57,943 nucleotides of DNA, taken from assembly GCA_031289755.1 (NCBI GenBank), contig JAITOU010000040.1, forward strand, positions 1 to 57,943, read 5' to 3'. The notes below the pieces were generated by a model. It was given only the letters and a program-made list of their open reading frames with translations. It did not search any database and was not told where the DNA came from. The stretch comes from Clostridiales bacterium (GTDB lineage Bacteria; Bacillota; Clostridia; Christensenellales; JAISNN01). Within the stretch, counting starts at the first letter, position 1; each line of letters starts with the position of its first letter. Of this stretch, positions 34,193-41,483 are shown piece by piece. The translations under genes were made by a program, and so were the position numbers.

Positions 34193-36022
34193 ATGATTGA
34201 TAATTTGAAAAGGTGTATATTGATATTTGCTGTGGCTGTGCTTTGCTTAGGTTTTTTTATTCCGGTGGCAAGTCTTTTCCCGTCTTTTGCTGTTGATGTT
34301 GATTATCATGCGTTTGACTTTACGGACGTTTTGGCAGATTTACAGTCCTCTTCTACTCTCGACGGTCGGGCTTTCGATGTTTCCGATTATCCTTATAGTA
34401 ATAGTGAAAAACGTCCTTATCTATTAAATGTAGTCGAGTATGCTTATTCTTATAAAACGAGTTTACAAGGTAATTATGGGTTGTATCTCTATATTTATAA
34501 TCCGCAAGGTATTGAGTTTAGCGAAGCCGTTGCGTTTAATGAGGTTGAAATTGCTACTGCATATAAAGATAAATATACTGCTACGGATTGGGAAACGTTT
34601 TCACTTTTATTCTGTTCTAAGTCGCAAGGCGTTTATGCGAATTTGTTTTATAAGTTCCGTGTTCTTGACCGAATAGGCGCGGACGGAAAGACGATTTTGC
34701 AACGCGTAAACAGTATTGAGCGTGTGTACGATATAAGCGGCGTTGAGTTTGCGGCTAAGGGTGCGGCTAATGCGGTTGATTATAATATCGGGAGTAGTTA
34801 TCGTTTTACCGGATACTCGCAAGGCTACGGCGTTAGCGTTTATGACGAAAGTACTTTGAGTTGTACCTCTTCTACTTTTGAAACTATTTCGCTTGACGTT
34901 TACGATACTTATTATAGGACTAATACGTCCGGCATGGGGCGCGGTTATCAAAATCAGTTGAATACGGTTTATTTCGCCGTTGACGATTATTTCTTTGATT
35001 CTTACGGAGCTTTGGCAAAAATTAAAGCCGAGTGGTACGAATATGTGACTAATCCTATTTTTGTAACAAGCAGCGATTACTTATACAAAAAGCTGTTGCC
35101 GTATTTAGGACAATATTTTCCGGAAGGATATCGTTCGTATATTCCTATTCCTGAATTGACCGATAGCGGTTTTATTGATAGTATTTATGATTGGCTGTTT
35201 GATTTGGGGATTGTTCATGACGATATTTATGATAGTGGTGCGCTTCAAGATTTCTTTTTGAGTTGGCTTTTAATGTTTGGCGAGGAAAAGGATTTAGAAA
35301 AATATATTTTAGCTTATTCTTTATCTTTTGGTAGTGGTAATTTTCTTGATAAATTCGATAATATAAGTGCAGATTTATTCGCAGATGTTGTTTGGGATTA
35401 TCGTACAAGAGGTTATAACTGTGTTGATTTAGGCGATAAAAACTTTGATATGTTGGCTTATGATAAGTCTGACAATTGGTTGTATTCCGTTGTATCTTAC
35501 GGCTTGTTTAATACTCTCGGTTGGTTTGGTCATGATTATAATTTTGGCGAAGATTATGTCGGTATTGTACCGATTTATGAGGTTCAAGAATTTGACATGT
35601 TCGGTTCTGTTTCCGAAAATTTATTGATAAGCTCCGACGACGTTTTTGATTTTACTGCTTTTTATGATTATTCAAAGTCGCAAGGTAAAAGAGTAATTTT
35701 ATTCCGTTATGCGGTTACTCCGTATTTTGCTTGTGACGTTGATTGGATTTCTGATGTTCAAGGCGAGCAAAGTATAAGGAATCAATCCTATTTAGCCGTT
35801 GAAAGTGTTTTCTTGGATTTTGATATTCTTCAATTGACATTTAGCCGTGACGGAGTTTATATGGTTATTCCCGTTGTTCAAAGTCCTATCGATATATTTC
35901 CCGGGTTAACTCCGCCGCTTCAACCCATTATTAATCCGTTTTGGTTGGATTGGCTTCCGTTGATAGTCGTTCTTTTTGTCGTTATACTCGGCGGCGTGGT
36001 TGTTTTGTTTGTTCTAAAATAA
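34193..36022 (+). CDS. large anchored surface protein, pIII-like (609 aa)
   Basis: The start at 34193 follows GAGGTG. An N-terminal export signal (MIDNLKRCILIFAVAVLCLGFFIPVA) precedes a long Tyr/Asp/Phe-rich extracellular region, and a C-terminal membrane anchor (WLPLIVVLFVVILGGVVVLFVL) ends the protein with a single lysine. This signal-ectodomain-anchor layout, the position before the Zot-type gene and the length match adsorption protein pIII of filamentous phages; no sequence similarity can be claimed. It would be the main host-recognition or virion-release protein. A hairpin terminator follows and separates it from the convergent lipoprotein gene. Confidence 0.7.
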   Translation: MIDNLKRCILIFAVAVLCLGFFIPVASLFPSFAVDVDYHAFDFTDVLADLQSSSTLDGRAFDVSDYPYSNSEKRPYLLNVVEYAYSYKTSLQGNYGLYLYIYNPQGIEFSEAVAFNEVEIATAYKDKYTATDWETFSLLFCSKSQGVYANLFYKFRVLDRIGADGKTILQRVNSIERVYDISGVEFAAKGAANAVDYNIGSSYRFTGYSQGYGVSVYDESTLSCTSSTFETISLDVYDTYYRTNTSGMGRGYQNQLNTVYFAVDDYFFDSYGALAKIKAEWYEYVTNPIFVTSSDYLYKKLLPYLGQYFPEGYRSYIPIPELTDSGFIDSIYDWLFDLGIVHDDIYDSGALQDFFLSWLLMFGEEKDLEKYILAYSLSFGSGNFLDKFDNISADLFADVVWDYRTRGYNCVDLGDKNFDMLAYDKSDNWLYSVVSYGLFNTLGWFGHDYNFGEDYVGIVPIYEVQEFDMFGSVSENLLISSDDVFDFTAFYDYSKSQGKRVILFRYAVTPYFACDVDWISDVQGEQSIRNQSYLAVESVFLDFDILQLTFSRDGVYMVIPVVQSPIDIFPGLTPPLQPIINPFWLDWLPLIVVLFVVILGGVVVLFVLK

Positions 36023-36023
36023 A

Positions 36024-36049
36024 AAATACGCCTTTGGGAAAGCGTATTT
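36024..36049. terminator. bidirectional terminator between convergent genes
   Basis: AAATACGC/GCGTATTT (8 bp) with A-run before and T-rich tail after, located just after the stop codon at 36022 and before the convergent stop at 36059. Confidence 0.7.
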
Positions 36050-36058
36050 ATATAAAAA

Positions 36059-36544
36059 TTATTGTTCTTTACTTAATCCCTCTCCCTCGAAAGAGCAAAC
36101 ATACCACCATTCATTTTGTTTGTATGGGTTGTCATGTTCTATACGGATTATTGCTAAGGTCGTGTATTCGGTGTTTGGGTTTGTCTGTCTGTTGTCGTAT
36201 ATGACTTTTATTGTTAAGTACCACATTTTAGCCGTTTCGTGTTTGCTGTATGGTGTATCAATTATTCTTTCTATTTCCCAAAAACCGTATAAGACTGTAT
36301 ATTCTAATTGTTCATTATTTTTTTCTTCTTGGTAAGTATAATTGAATAATTTTGTATGTGTTATGTTGTTTTCATATATATTAAATTTTTTTATATGTCC
36401 AAACCCTACTCCTGATGCTGAATATCCTCCATAATTACCCGTAAGTACATAAGTAGGGTTATAGTTTTTATAGCAAGCAGAAAGCGCAAAGAGTGATATG
36501 AAAAGCAGAGAAAAAGATAGGAAAATAGATAATTTTTTATTCAT
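36059..36544 (-). CDS. prophage-encoded lipoprotein on the opposite strand (161 aa)
   Basis: The start at 36544 (MNKKLSIFLSFSLLFISLF, ribosome binding site AAAGGAG) gives a clear lipoprotein signal peptide with lipobox LSAC (Cys24). The mature domain, about 138 residues, has many beta strands and aromatic residues (YVLTGNYGGYSASGVGFG, LYGFWEIERI, WWYVCSFEGEG). It is the only gene of the prophage read leftwards and has its own near-consensus promoter, so it is probably expressed in the lysogen. Lipoproteins placed this way in Gram-positive prophages are often superinfection-exclusion or conversion factors; that role is inferred from context only. Confidence 0.75.
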   Translation of the reverse strand: MNKKLSIFLSFSLLFISLFALSACYKNYNPTYVLTGNYGGYSASGVGFGHIKKFNIYENNITHTKLFNYTYQEEKNNEQLEYTVLYGFWEIERIIDTPYSKHETAKMWYLTIKVIYDNRQTNPNTEYTTLAIIRIEHDNPYKQNEWWYVCSFEGEGLSKEQ

Positions 36545-36566
36545 GTGTTGCTCCTTTTTTTTAAAG

Positions 36567-36595
36567 ATTGTAGCATATTTATATAGATTAGTCAA
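36567..36595 (-). promoter_or_regulatory. promoter of the prophage lipoprotein
   Basis: On the minus strand TTGACT (36590-36595), 17 bp and TACAAT (36567-36572), 23 bp upstream of the start codon. Confidence 0.7.
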
Positions 36596-36660
36596 TGTAA
36601 AAAATAAAAATAGTAATTACTTTAAAAAATCGAGAGATTTTTTTGGAAAGGTTGGTAAAA

Positions 36661-37710
36661 ATGAGTAACAAAATAAAGATTGTCATAGCGTCGGTTTTAG
36701 TTGTTTTGATTGCCGGAGTCGGTGTATTTGTGTATTTTAATCGGGATAATATACAGATTGTTTCAGCTTCTTCGGTTGGATATACGGAAGCGGACATTCG
36801 TGCTTCGTACCAGCGCGGATATGAAGAGAGTATCGGCGATATCGAATATTATAGGTTATTGTGCGAGGAATTACAAGAACGATTAATATATGAGCGCGGT
36901 CAAGCTGAGGCGCGTTACGATAACATGGTTGCTTATTATGATTCGGTAATTACGCGGTTAAACGGTGAAATAGATAGACTTATCGAATACATAACCGCTC
37001 TTGAAAGTTACATAATTGATTTAGGTTTTGATATATCTTTGCCGGACGATTTAGCTTTTTTGCAATTGCGGTTAGGGGTGTATCAGATTATAAAGGGCAG
37101 GCTTGAAAGCGAGATAATTTATTATCAAGGCGAGCTGTCTGCGGTAGCTTCTTTGCCGGAAAAGCAAGCTGAATTAAGTGCGGCTATTGCTGATGTCGGT
37201 TTATATGGTGGTTTATTGGCTTCTCCTGTTGTTTTCCAAAATACTGTTGATTATATTGGTAGTACTAATCGTGGCGATTTTGGCGGTACTTTAAGTCTTG
37301 CACAATTTACTTTTGCTAGGGAACAGCTTTATAAAATTGGTTGGAAAGACGGTTATGGTCGTCCGTCTACTTTGTCTTGGTTACAAGAGTATCTTGGTGC
37401 TGGTGCAATGGCGCATTTTACTTGTCCGAATGGTTCCGCGACTAATGGTCTTACTACGCTTGCTTATCTTAATTTAGCCGATTATTATTATTATGCTATA
37501 TTGGTTTGGAATGATAGTTTGGTTCAACGTGCTGTCTGGCAGAATGCTTTAAATGCTGCTATTATTTCTCGCGATTTATTGCAACCTGTTGTTACTGATT
37601 ATTCTGTTCGCAAGGCTATTGCGGATTATGTTATAGGTATCAATACTGAAAAATTAATTATAGTCAATCAAGAAATAGCGTCTATACAGGCTCAAATAAA
37701 TAATTTATAG
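36661..37710 (+). CDS. membrane-anchored coiled-coil protein with inserted globular domain (349 aa)
   Basis: The start at 36661 follows GGAAAGG. An N-terminal membrane segment (IKIVIASVLVVLIAGVGVFVYF) is followed by YTEADIRASYQRGYEESIGDIEYYR and a long coiled coil to about residue 185. A domain of about 130 residues of different character (aromatic, Gly/Ser/Thr-rich; TLSWLQEYLGAGAMAHFTCPNGS) comes next, then a closing coiled-coil segment (IVNQEIASIQAQINNL). The protein at 38921-39514 has the same scaffold without the inserted domain. The insert uses T-ending codons much more than its flanks. I read this as a virion surface or adsorption protein with an exchangeable tip domain. Confidence 0.65.
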   Translation: MSNKIKIVIASVLVVLIAGVGVFVYFNRDNIQIVSASSVGYTEADIRASYQRGYEESIGDIEYYRLLCEELQERLIYERGQAEARYDNMVAYYDSVITRLNGEIDRLIEYITALESYIIDLGFDISLPDDLAFLQLRLGVYQIIKGRLESEIIYYQGELSAVASLPEKQAELSAAIADVGLYGGLLASPVVFQNTVDYIGSTNRGDFGGTLSLAQFTFAREQLYKIGWKDGYGRPSTLSWLQEYLGAGAMAHFTCPNGSATNGLTTLAYLNLADYYYYAILVWNDSLVQRAVWQNALNAAIISRDLLQPVVTDYSVRKAIADYVIGINTEKLIIVNQEIASIQAQINNL

Positions 37711-37722
37711 GAAGGTAAAAAA

Positions 37723-38919
37723 ATGAAAAAAGTATTATTTGTATCTTTGGTAACAATTTTGTCTGTTGTGTTATTGTCTTCGTCCATTTTGGGCGTTGTG
37801 TATCTTGATAAGGTATACATATCAAAGTGGCTGTCTATTGATAGTCAAACAGTTGTAAACGGTCAAGACGGTGCAGACGGTCAAGACGGTGCAGACGGTC
37901 AAGACGGCGTAAACGGTCAAGACGGCGTAAACGGTCAAGACGGTTCAAACGGTCAAGACGGTGCAAACGGTCAAGACGGTGCAAACGGTCAAGACGGCGT
38001 AAACGGTCAAGACGGTGCAGACGGTCAAGACGGCGCAGACGGTCAAGACGGCGTAAACGGTCAAGACGGTGCACCTGGTCAAGACGGTGCTGTTGGTTTA
38101 ACTTCGCGTACTTTGACATTAGGTGATTATAATGTTGACATTGAGCAGGGCGGAATTTCTACTTTTTCCGGTCAAAAATATATATATGCTTGGCAAAATG
38201 TCGGTGCGGATATTTATGAAGGTTCTTTTGATTTCGTTGTTGATTTTCCTTATGTTTTTAATCAATATTTTGCTTATTTGCAATTAAGTATGTTATATCA
38301 CTATGGAAATGATGTTTGGTTATTTAACGAAAATAATCTTATTGCTTTTGACTTTGTTCTTTCTTATGATTATAACGGTTCTTCTGTTTTTGCTTGGTCT
38401 TTATCTTGGAAGATTAGTAATGTTGTTTATACATATTATTTGTTTTCTTATAATGGCTTTTTGCATTTGGTTGCGCCTGCTGTTCCGAATTATTCGTTCG
38501 ATTATTTTTCTGTAAATTATATTTATTATGAGATTATTGAAAATTATGATGTTATAGTTACGATAAATTTAAATAATGATTTATTGTCTAATGAACGTAT
38601 AAATCTATCGTCTGTTTTTTATTATGATTATTTAGCTTCCGGTTATGTTGATTGTTTTTTGTTGAAAGTTGGCGATGTCCGTTATTTGAATTTTTTTATT
38701 TTTAATTTGTTTACTTATAATGATGGTTATGAGGATATTGATTATTATGTTGCTGATTTTATTTTTATTAGGATTCAGGTTTTTTCCGATTCTGTTGTAT
38801 TATCATTTTCTCCTTCGGGTTCTCTTGACTATTATTCTTTGTCTGAAAATTTCGGTTATTTAGGTCTTTTTGAAAGTTTTATTGTTGAAAATATCGAGAT
38901 ATGGACGTTGGGGGTGTGA
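37723..38919 (+). CDS. collagen-like fibre protein of the prophage (398 aa)
   Basis: An N-terminal membrane/export segment (FVSLVTILSVVLLSSSILGVVYL) is followed by a strict collagen-like region at residues 47-124: 26 uninterrupted Gly-X-Y triplets alternating GQD with GAD/GVN/GAN/GSN. A C-terminal domain of about 270 residues rich in Tyr, Phe and Asp follows (SLDYYSLSENFGYLGLF). The triplets are almost proline-free; charge pairs would have to stabilise a triple helix. The underlying DNA is an 18-bp tandem repeat, prone to length change. Collagen-like stalks are known in tailed-phage fibres. The start codon follows GGAAGG, 13 bp after the preceding gene. A trimeric receptor-binding fibre is the likely role. 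Confidence 0.8.
   Translation: MKKVLFVSLVTILSVVLLSSSILGVVYLDKVYISKWLSIDSQTVVNGQDGADGQDGADGQDGVNGQDGVNGQDGSNGQDGANGQDGANGQDGVNGQDGADGQDGADGQDGVNGQDGAPGQDGAVGLTSRTLTLGDYNVDIEQGGISTFSGQKYIYAWQNVGADIYEGSFDFVVDFPYVFNQYFAYLQLSMLYHYGNDVWLFNENNLIAFDFVLSYDYNGSSVFAWSLSWKISNVVYTYYLFSYNGFLHLVAPAVPNYSFDYFSVNYIYYEIIENYDVIVTINLNNDLLSNERINLSSVFYYDYLASGYVDCFLLKVGDVRYLNFFIFNLFTYNDGYEDIDYYVADFIFIRIQVFSDSVVLSFSPSGSLDYYSLSENFGYLGLFESFIVENIEIWTLGV
37861..38094 (+). repeat. 18-bp tandem repeat array encoding Gly-X-Y triplets
   Basis: Thirteen units of GGTCAAGACGG plus a seven-base variable part encode 26 Gly-X-Y triplets. Slippage in this array would change fibre length in multiples of six residues without breaking the frame. 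Confidence 0.9.
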
Positions 38920-38920
38920 T

Positions 38921-39514
38921 ATGAAAAAAGTTATAATTATAACATCAATAGTAATATTCGGTTTATCCGTATTAGGTGTTTGCGGTTATTACGGTTATAA
39001 ATGGCTGTCAGGTCATATATACGACGGCGGCGATATTGACTCGGCATATGAGCAAGGGCGCAAAGAGGCGCAGGAGTATCGCGATTATATTGATAATCTG
39101 ATTGCTGCATTGCAATTAAAAATTAACGAAGAGGGTTCTTCGGGTTTTGACGATATTGACGCTTATTATAGCGGATTACTTTCGGACCTTGAAGCTCAAT
39201 TACAAGTGAGCGGTGCGGATATTGATACTCTTGCGTCGCAAAAAATAGCAACTCTTAATAGTTTAAAATCGTCGCTTGAGAATATGAGGGCTTCGTATAG
39301 TGCAGAGTTTACGTTACTTAATGCTGACTTGTCAGACATCGATATTGCTATCGGAGCGCTTGAAGCTCTTGGGGGTGGAGTAACGGCGGAGCTGCTTGGT
39401 TATCAGTATACAAGGAATTACTTATTGTCGCAAATTGACGCTGTCGAAAATATTATCGGACAGCTTGACGTTCATATTTCTGCTATTGATGCACAGATAG
39501 AAGCGTTAGGGTAG
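38921..39514 (+). CDS. membrane-anchored coiled-coil protein (197 aa), paralogue of 36661-37710
   Basis: The start at 38921 overlaps the stop of the collagen-like gene region by position (GATATG) and follows GGGGGTG. An N-terminal membrane segment (KKVIIITSIVIFGLSVLGVCGYYGY) precedes SAYEQGRKEAQEYRDYIDNL, which matches YQRGYEESIGDIEYYRLL of the 349-residue protein. Two long helices around ALEALGGGVTAELLGYQYTRNYL and a terminal IDAQIEALG follow, again like its relative. It is the bare scaffold lacking an inserted domain. The role is unknown; a minor virion or assembly component is plausible. Confidence 0.65.
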   Translation: MKKVIIITSIVIFGLSVLGVCGYYGYKWLSGHIYDGGDIDSAYEQGRKEAQEYRDYIDNLIAALQLKINEEGSSGFDDIDAYYSGLLSDLEAQLQVSGADIDTLASQKIATLNSLKSSLENMRASYSAEFTLLNADLSDIDIAIGALEALGGGVTAELLGYQYTRNYLLSQIDAVENIIGQLDVHISAIDAQIEALG

Positions 39515-39536
39515 TCATTTAAAGGATAGATATTGT

Positions 39537-40373
39537 ATGAGTATAGATATTGAAACGACAATAATATTCGGTAAGCGCGGCGCTGGTAAAACTGCGCTGG
39601 CTACTATGTTCGGTATTGACCGTATGACTCGTTTCGCTTATGACGATGTTAAGCGTGTTAAGACGGAAATTAAGCGTCTGAATAGAGGCGGTTTTGGTTT
39701 ATGTTTTAATGAACGTCATGTACTTTTTGCCGATTATGCTATACGGTCTAATGTCGAGGGTTATTCACGCCGTCAATCTTTTGAGGTTGACGGCTATGCC
39801 TTAGGTATGCCGGATAAAGGACATCGGACAATGTTTTTGCCTCCGTACTCGACTGTTATCCTCGATGAAGCTCAGCGATATTATGATAGTCATATTCCGG
39901 TAGCGTCGTTTCCCGAACGTGTTAGCGCGTTTTACGAGTTTGCACGGCATTACGGTATCAGTGCTATATTAGCCTTACAACGTCCTATGCTTATACAGAA
40001 GAACATACGCGACCTTGCCGAGCGATTTATTAAGGTTGAAAGTGTTAAGGCTGTCGAGGACCGTTACGGGTTTGTGCGTCGTTGTGAGTGGGATTGTTTA
40101 GAATTTTATGATAATTTAGATTTAGAACGTTATCTTGACAGTAAAGGACGCGAAGAGAACGGTAAGAGGGTTAAATATCGTTGTGATTATGACATTTTTC
40201 GATGTTATGATTCTCAATCTCGTTTTGCAATGTTTCTTGACGGTTTCGAGAATAGAGAGGATTTTGATATAATTGAGTCATCGTCTGTCGGACGGACTGT
40301 TGCGAGTATAAGACTGTACAATAAGTTTCATTCATGGGTTCGACCGTCTACTTATTTACAATCACGGAGGTAG
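39537..40373 (+). CDS. Zot/pI-like morphogenesis ATPase
   Basis: This is the hallmark gene of filamentous phages; the ATPase drives virion assembly and extrusion through the cell membrane. The 278-residue protein has Walker A GKRGAGKT (residues 12-19) and Walker B STVILDEAQRYYD (Asp110, Glu111). The segment YGISAILALQRPMLIQKNIRDLAERFI is typical of the Zot domain (the Q-RP...D--R motif). Unlike the Ff pI protein I see no C-terminal membrane span, so it may attach through one of the adjacent single-pass proteins. Ribosome binding site AAAGGA; 22 bp after the preceding gene. Confidence 0.88.
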   Translation: MSIDIETTIIFGKRGAGKTALATMFGIDRMTRFAYDDVKRVKTEIKRLNRGGFGLCFNERHVLFADYAIRSNVEGYSRRQSFEVDGYALGMPDKGHRTMFLPPYSTVILDEAQRYYDSHIPVASFPERVSAFYEFARHYGISAILALQRPMLIQKNIRDLAERFIKVESVKAVEDRYGFVRRCEWDCLEFYDNLDLERYLDSKGREENGKRVKYRCDYDIFRCYDSQSRFAMFLDGFENREDFDIIESSSVGRTVASIRLYNKFHSWVRPSTYLQSRR

Positions 40374-40378
40374 TTTTT

Positions 40379-40687
40379 GTGAGAAAAAAGGACGTAGTAA
40401 TTTTTAACGGTTCGTTGTCTGTCTTGGAGCATTACGGCGATTGTTATGGCGAGATTGATAATAGTCATGACGGCGTTCCTAAGTCGTATTTACGGCGTAT
40501 TTACCGCCATTTGAGCAAGAATGAAATCAAAGATTTAAAAGTTTCGTTAAAAGAAGTTCATTTGAACAATAATTCGGTGTTTATTAAATCGAATTATGAA
40601 AGATATCTGAAACGTCAAAGATTTTTTAAGAATTTTTTTAGTCTGTTTCATAAAAAAATAAATAAAAAAGACGTTAGTAAAAAATAG
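40379..40687 (+). CDS. small basic phage protein (102 aa)
   Basis: I choose GTG at 40379 because CGGAGG lies eight bases upstream; an ATG at 40334 would overlap the Zot-like gene by 40 bp. The product is basic, with KDVVIFNGSLSVLEHYGDCYGEID, YLRRIYRHLSKNEIKDL and a lysine-rich tail. No membrane segment or known motif is seen. Immediate proximity to the Zot-like gene suggests an assembly or regulatory partner. Confidence 0.65.
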   Translation: MRKKDVVIFNGSLSVLEHYGDCYGEIDNSHDGVPKSYLRRIYRHLSKNEIKDLKVSLKEVHLNNNSVFIKSNYERYLKRQRFFKNFFSLFHKKINKKDVSKK

Positions 40688-40695
40688 CAAAACCC

Positions 40696-40724
40696 TTGAC
40701 AATATCTCCATAGTGTGATATAAT
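40696..40724 (+). promoter_or_regulatory. perfect consensus promoter of the small-peptide RNA
   Basis: TTGACA (40696-40701), 17-bp spacer, TATAAT (40719-40724). The expected transcription start (about 40731) coincides with the first base of the long inverted repeat. Confidence 0.85.
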
Positions 40725-40785
40725 TATATAGTAATCAAAAGGAACGCCTGCGGTTGATACTCTTAGTATAAAAGGGGGGTAACTC

Positions 40786-40872
40786 ATGACTGAAATTGAA
40801 AAGCTTGCGGAAATATTAGCCGAATATCTTTTGAAAATATATGAAGCAATATGTAATCTTGATAAAAAATAA
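40786..40872 (+). CDS. 28-residue peptide, candidate type I toxin
   Basis: MTEIEKLAEILAEYLLK... follows GGGGGG at a seven-base distance. The length and the position between a consensus promoter and a bidirectional hairpin fit type I toxin peptides, but these are normally a single membrane span, while this one is an amphipathic helix with regularly placed Glu and Lys and a KK end. It may act at the membrane surface, be a degenerate toxin, or be a regulatory peptide. Confidence 0.55.
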   Translation: MTEIEKLAEILAEYLLKIYEAICNLDKK

Positions 40873-40902
40873 TCGCCTCGACTTGTAGCGGAAGCGATTA
40901 TT
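40868..40902. terminator. shared bidirectional hairpin of the convergent RNAs
   Basis: AATAATCGC and GCGATTATT form a perfect 9-bp stem with a 17-base loop; A/T-rich tails lie on both sides. It overlaps the peptide stop codon. Confidence 0.65.
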
Positions 40903-40945
40903 AAAAGTAAATAAGGTCAACCGTTAAAGGCGTTCCTATTTGATT

Positions 40946-40974
40946 ATATTATCATACGTTTTGAAAAAAGTCAA
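40946..40974 (-). promoter_or_regulatory. promoter of the convergent (antisense) RNA
   Basis: On the minus strand TTGACT (40969-40974), 17-bp spacer, TAATAT (40946-40951). The predicted transcript starts in the right copy of the inverted repeat and runs towards the shared terminator, antisense to nothing before 40902 but overlapping the hairpin. Confidence 0.65.
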
Positions 40975-40998
40975 TATTTTTTTTATTAAGGAGTTATT

Positions 40999-41211
40999 AT
41001 GGACGAAAAAAAAGAACGAAGCGCGGCACAAAAGGAAGCTGATAGGCGTTATCGTTTGAAAAAAATTGCTGTTTGCAAAGAAACTAATTTTATGGTTACA
41101 TTGCCGACGGTGGAAGCAAAAAGATTGATTTTAACTATAAAAAATGCAGGTATGACGCGACCTGCGTTTTTGCGTAAAGCTTATGAATTGATATTTAACG
41201 AAAAACTTTGA
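40999..41211 (+). CDS. small basic DNA-binding-like protein (70 aa), possible ribbon-helix-helix regulator
   Basis: The start has AAGGAG seven bases upstream. The N-terminus is highly charged (MDEKKERSAAQKEADRRYRLKK), and then comes a strand-helix-helix pattern (NFMVTLPTVEAKRLILTIKNAGMTRPAFLRKAYELIF) as in small ribbon-helix-helix repressors. It lies directly upstream of the Rep gene, where copy-control repressors usually sit, so regulation of Rep is a reasonable inference. Confidence 0.6.
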   Translation: MDEKKERSAAQKEADRRYRLKKIAVCKETNFMVTLPTVEAKRLILTIKNAGMTRPAFLRKAYELIFNEKL

Positions 41212-41295
41212 TTTTGTAAGAGCTTGGTGCTGGCATGGATAAACTTTTCCGCATGGTATTTCGATGTGTTTTCTCTTTTTTTGCGGAATTTGGGT

Positions 41296-41312
41296 AAAGG
41301 GCTTTGCCCTTT
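41296..41312 (+). repeat. short perfect hairpin upstream of Rep
   Basis: AAAGGGC-TTT-GCCCTTT: a 7-bp stem with a three-base loop in the 272-bp non-coding stretch before the Rep gene. Such tight GC-capped hairpins commonly mark rolling-circle nick sites, so this is one candidate for the double-strand origin. The rest of the stretch is AT-rich without other clear signals. Confidence 0.5.
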
Positions 41313-41483
41313 TATAGCTAAGCCTTGCAATCAATTCGTAAACGTTAAAAATAGCACAAGATATAATAAAGCGATAGTTTAAAATTCGCGCCTTTAATAG
41401 CAAAAAAAAAGATAATTACATGAAATTAAAAGTAGCATAAAGTAGTTCATTGTGAGTTACCTTAAATATTTGCGGAGAAAATT

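Larger units (their letters stand above)
40732..40946 (+). ncRNA. type I toxin-antitoxin-like RNA locus bounded by a 25-bp inverted repeat
   Basis: Three consecutive complementary blocks (TAATCAAA/TTTGATTA, AGGAACGCCT/AGGCGTTCCT, CGGTTGA/TCAACCG; 40732-40757 with 40917-40946) give 25 paired positions with small bulges. They enclose a 28-codon frame with a strong ribosome binding site and a 9-bp bidirectional hairpin (AATAATCGC/GCGATTATT, 40868-40876 with 40894-40902). Perfect promoters point inward from both sides, so two convergent RNAs share one terminator, the layout of Fst/TxpA-type type I toxin-antitoxin loci. The repeats here are inverted, whereas pAD1 par uses direct repeats. Confidence 0.65.

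Noticed and set aside
37835..38119. Opposite-strand frame with a regular RRLDRL/HRLDRL repeat
   Set aside because: It is the mirror image of the 18-bp collagen-encoding repeats; no ribosome binding site and no independent support.
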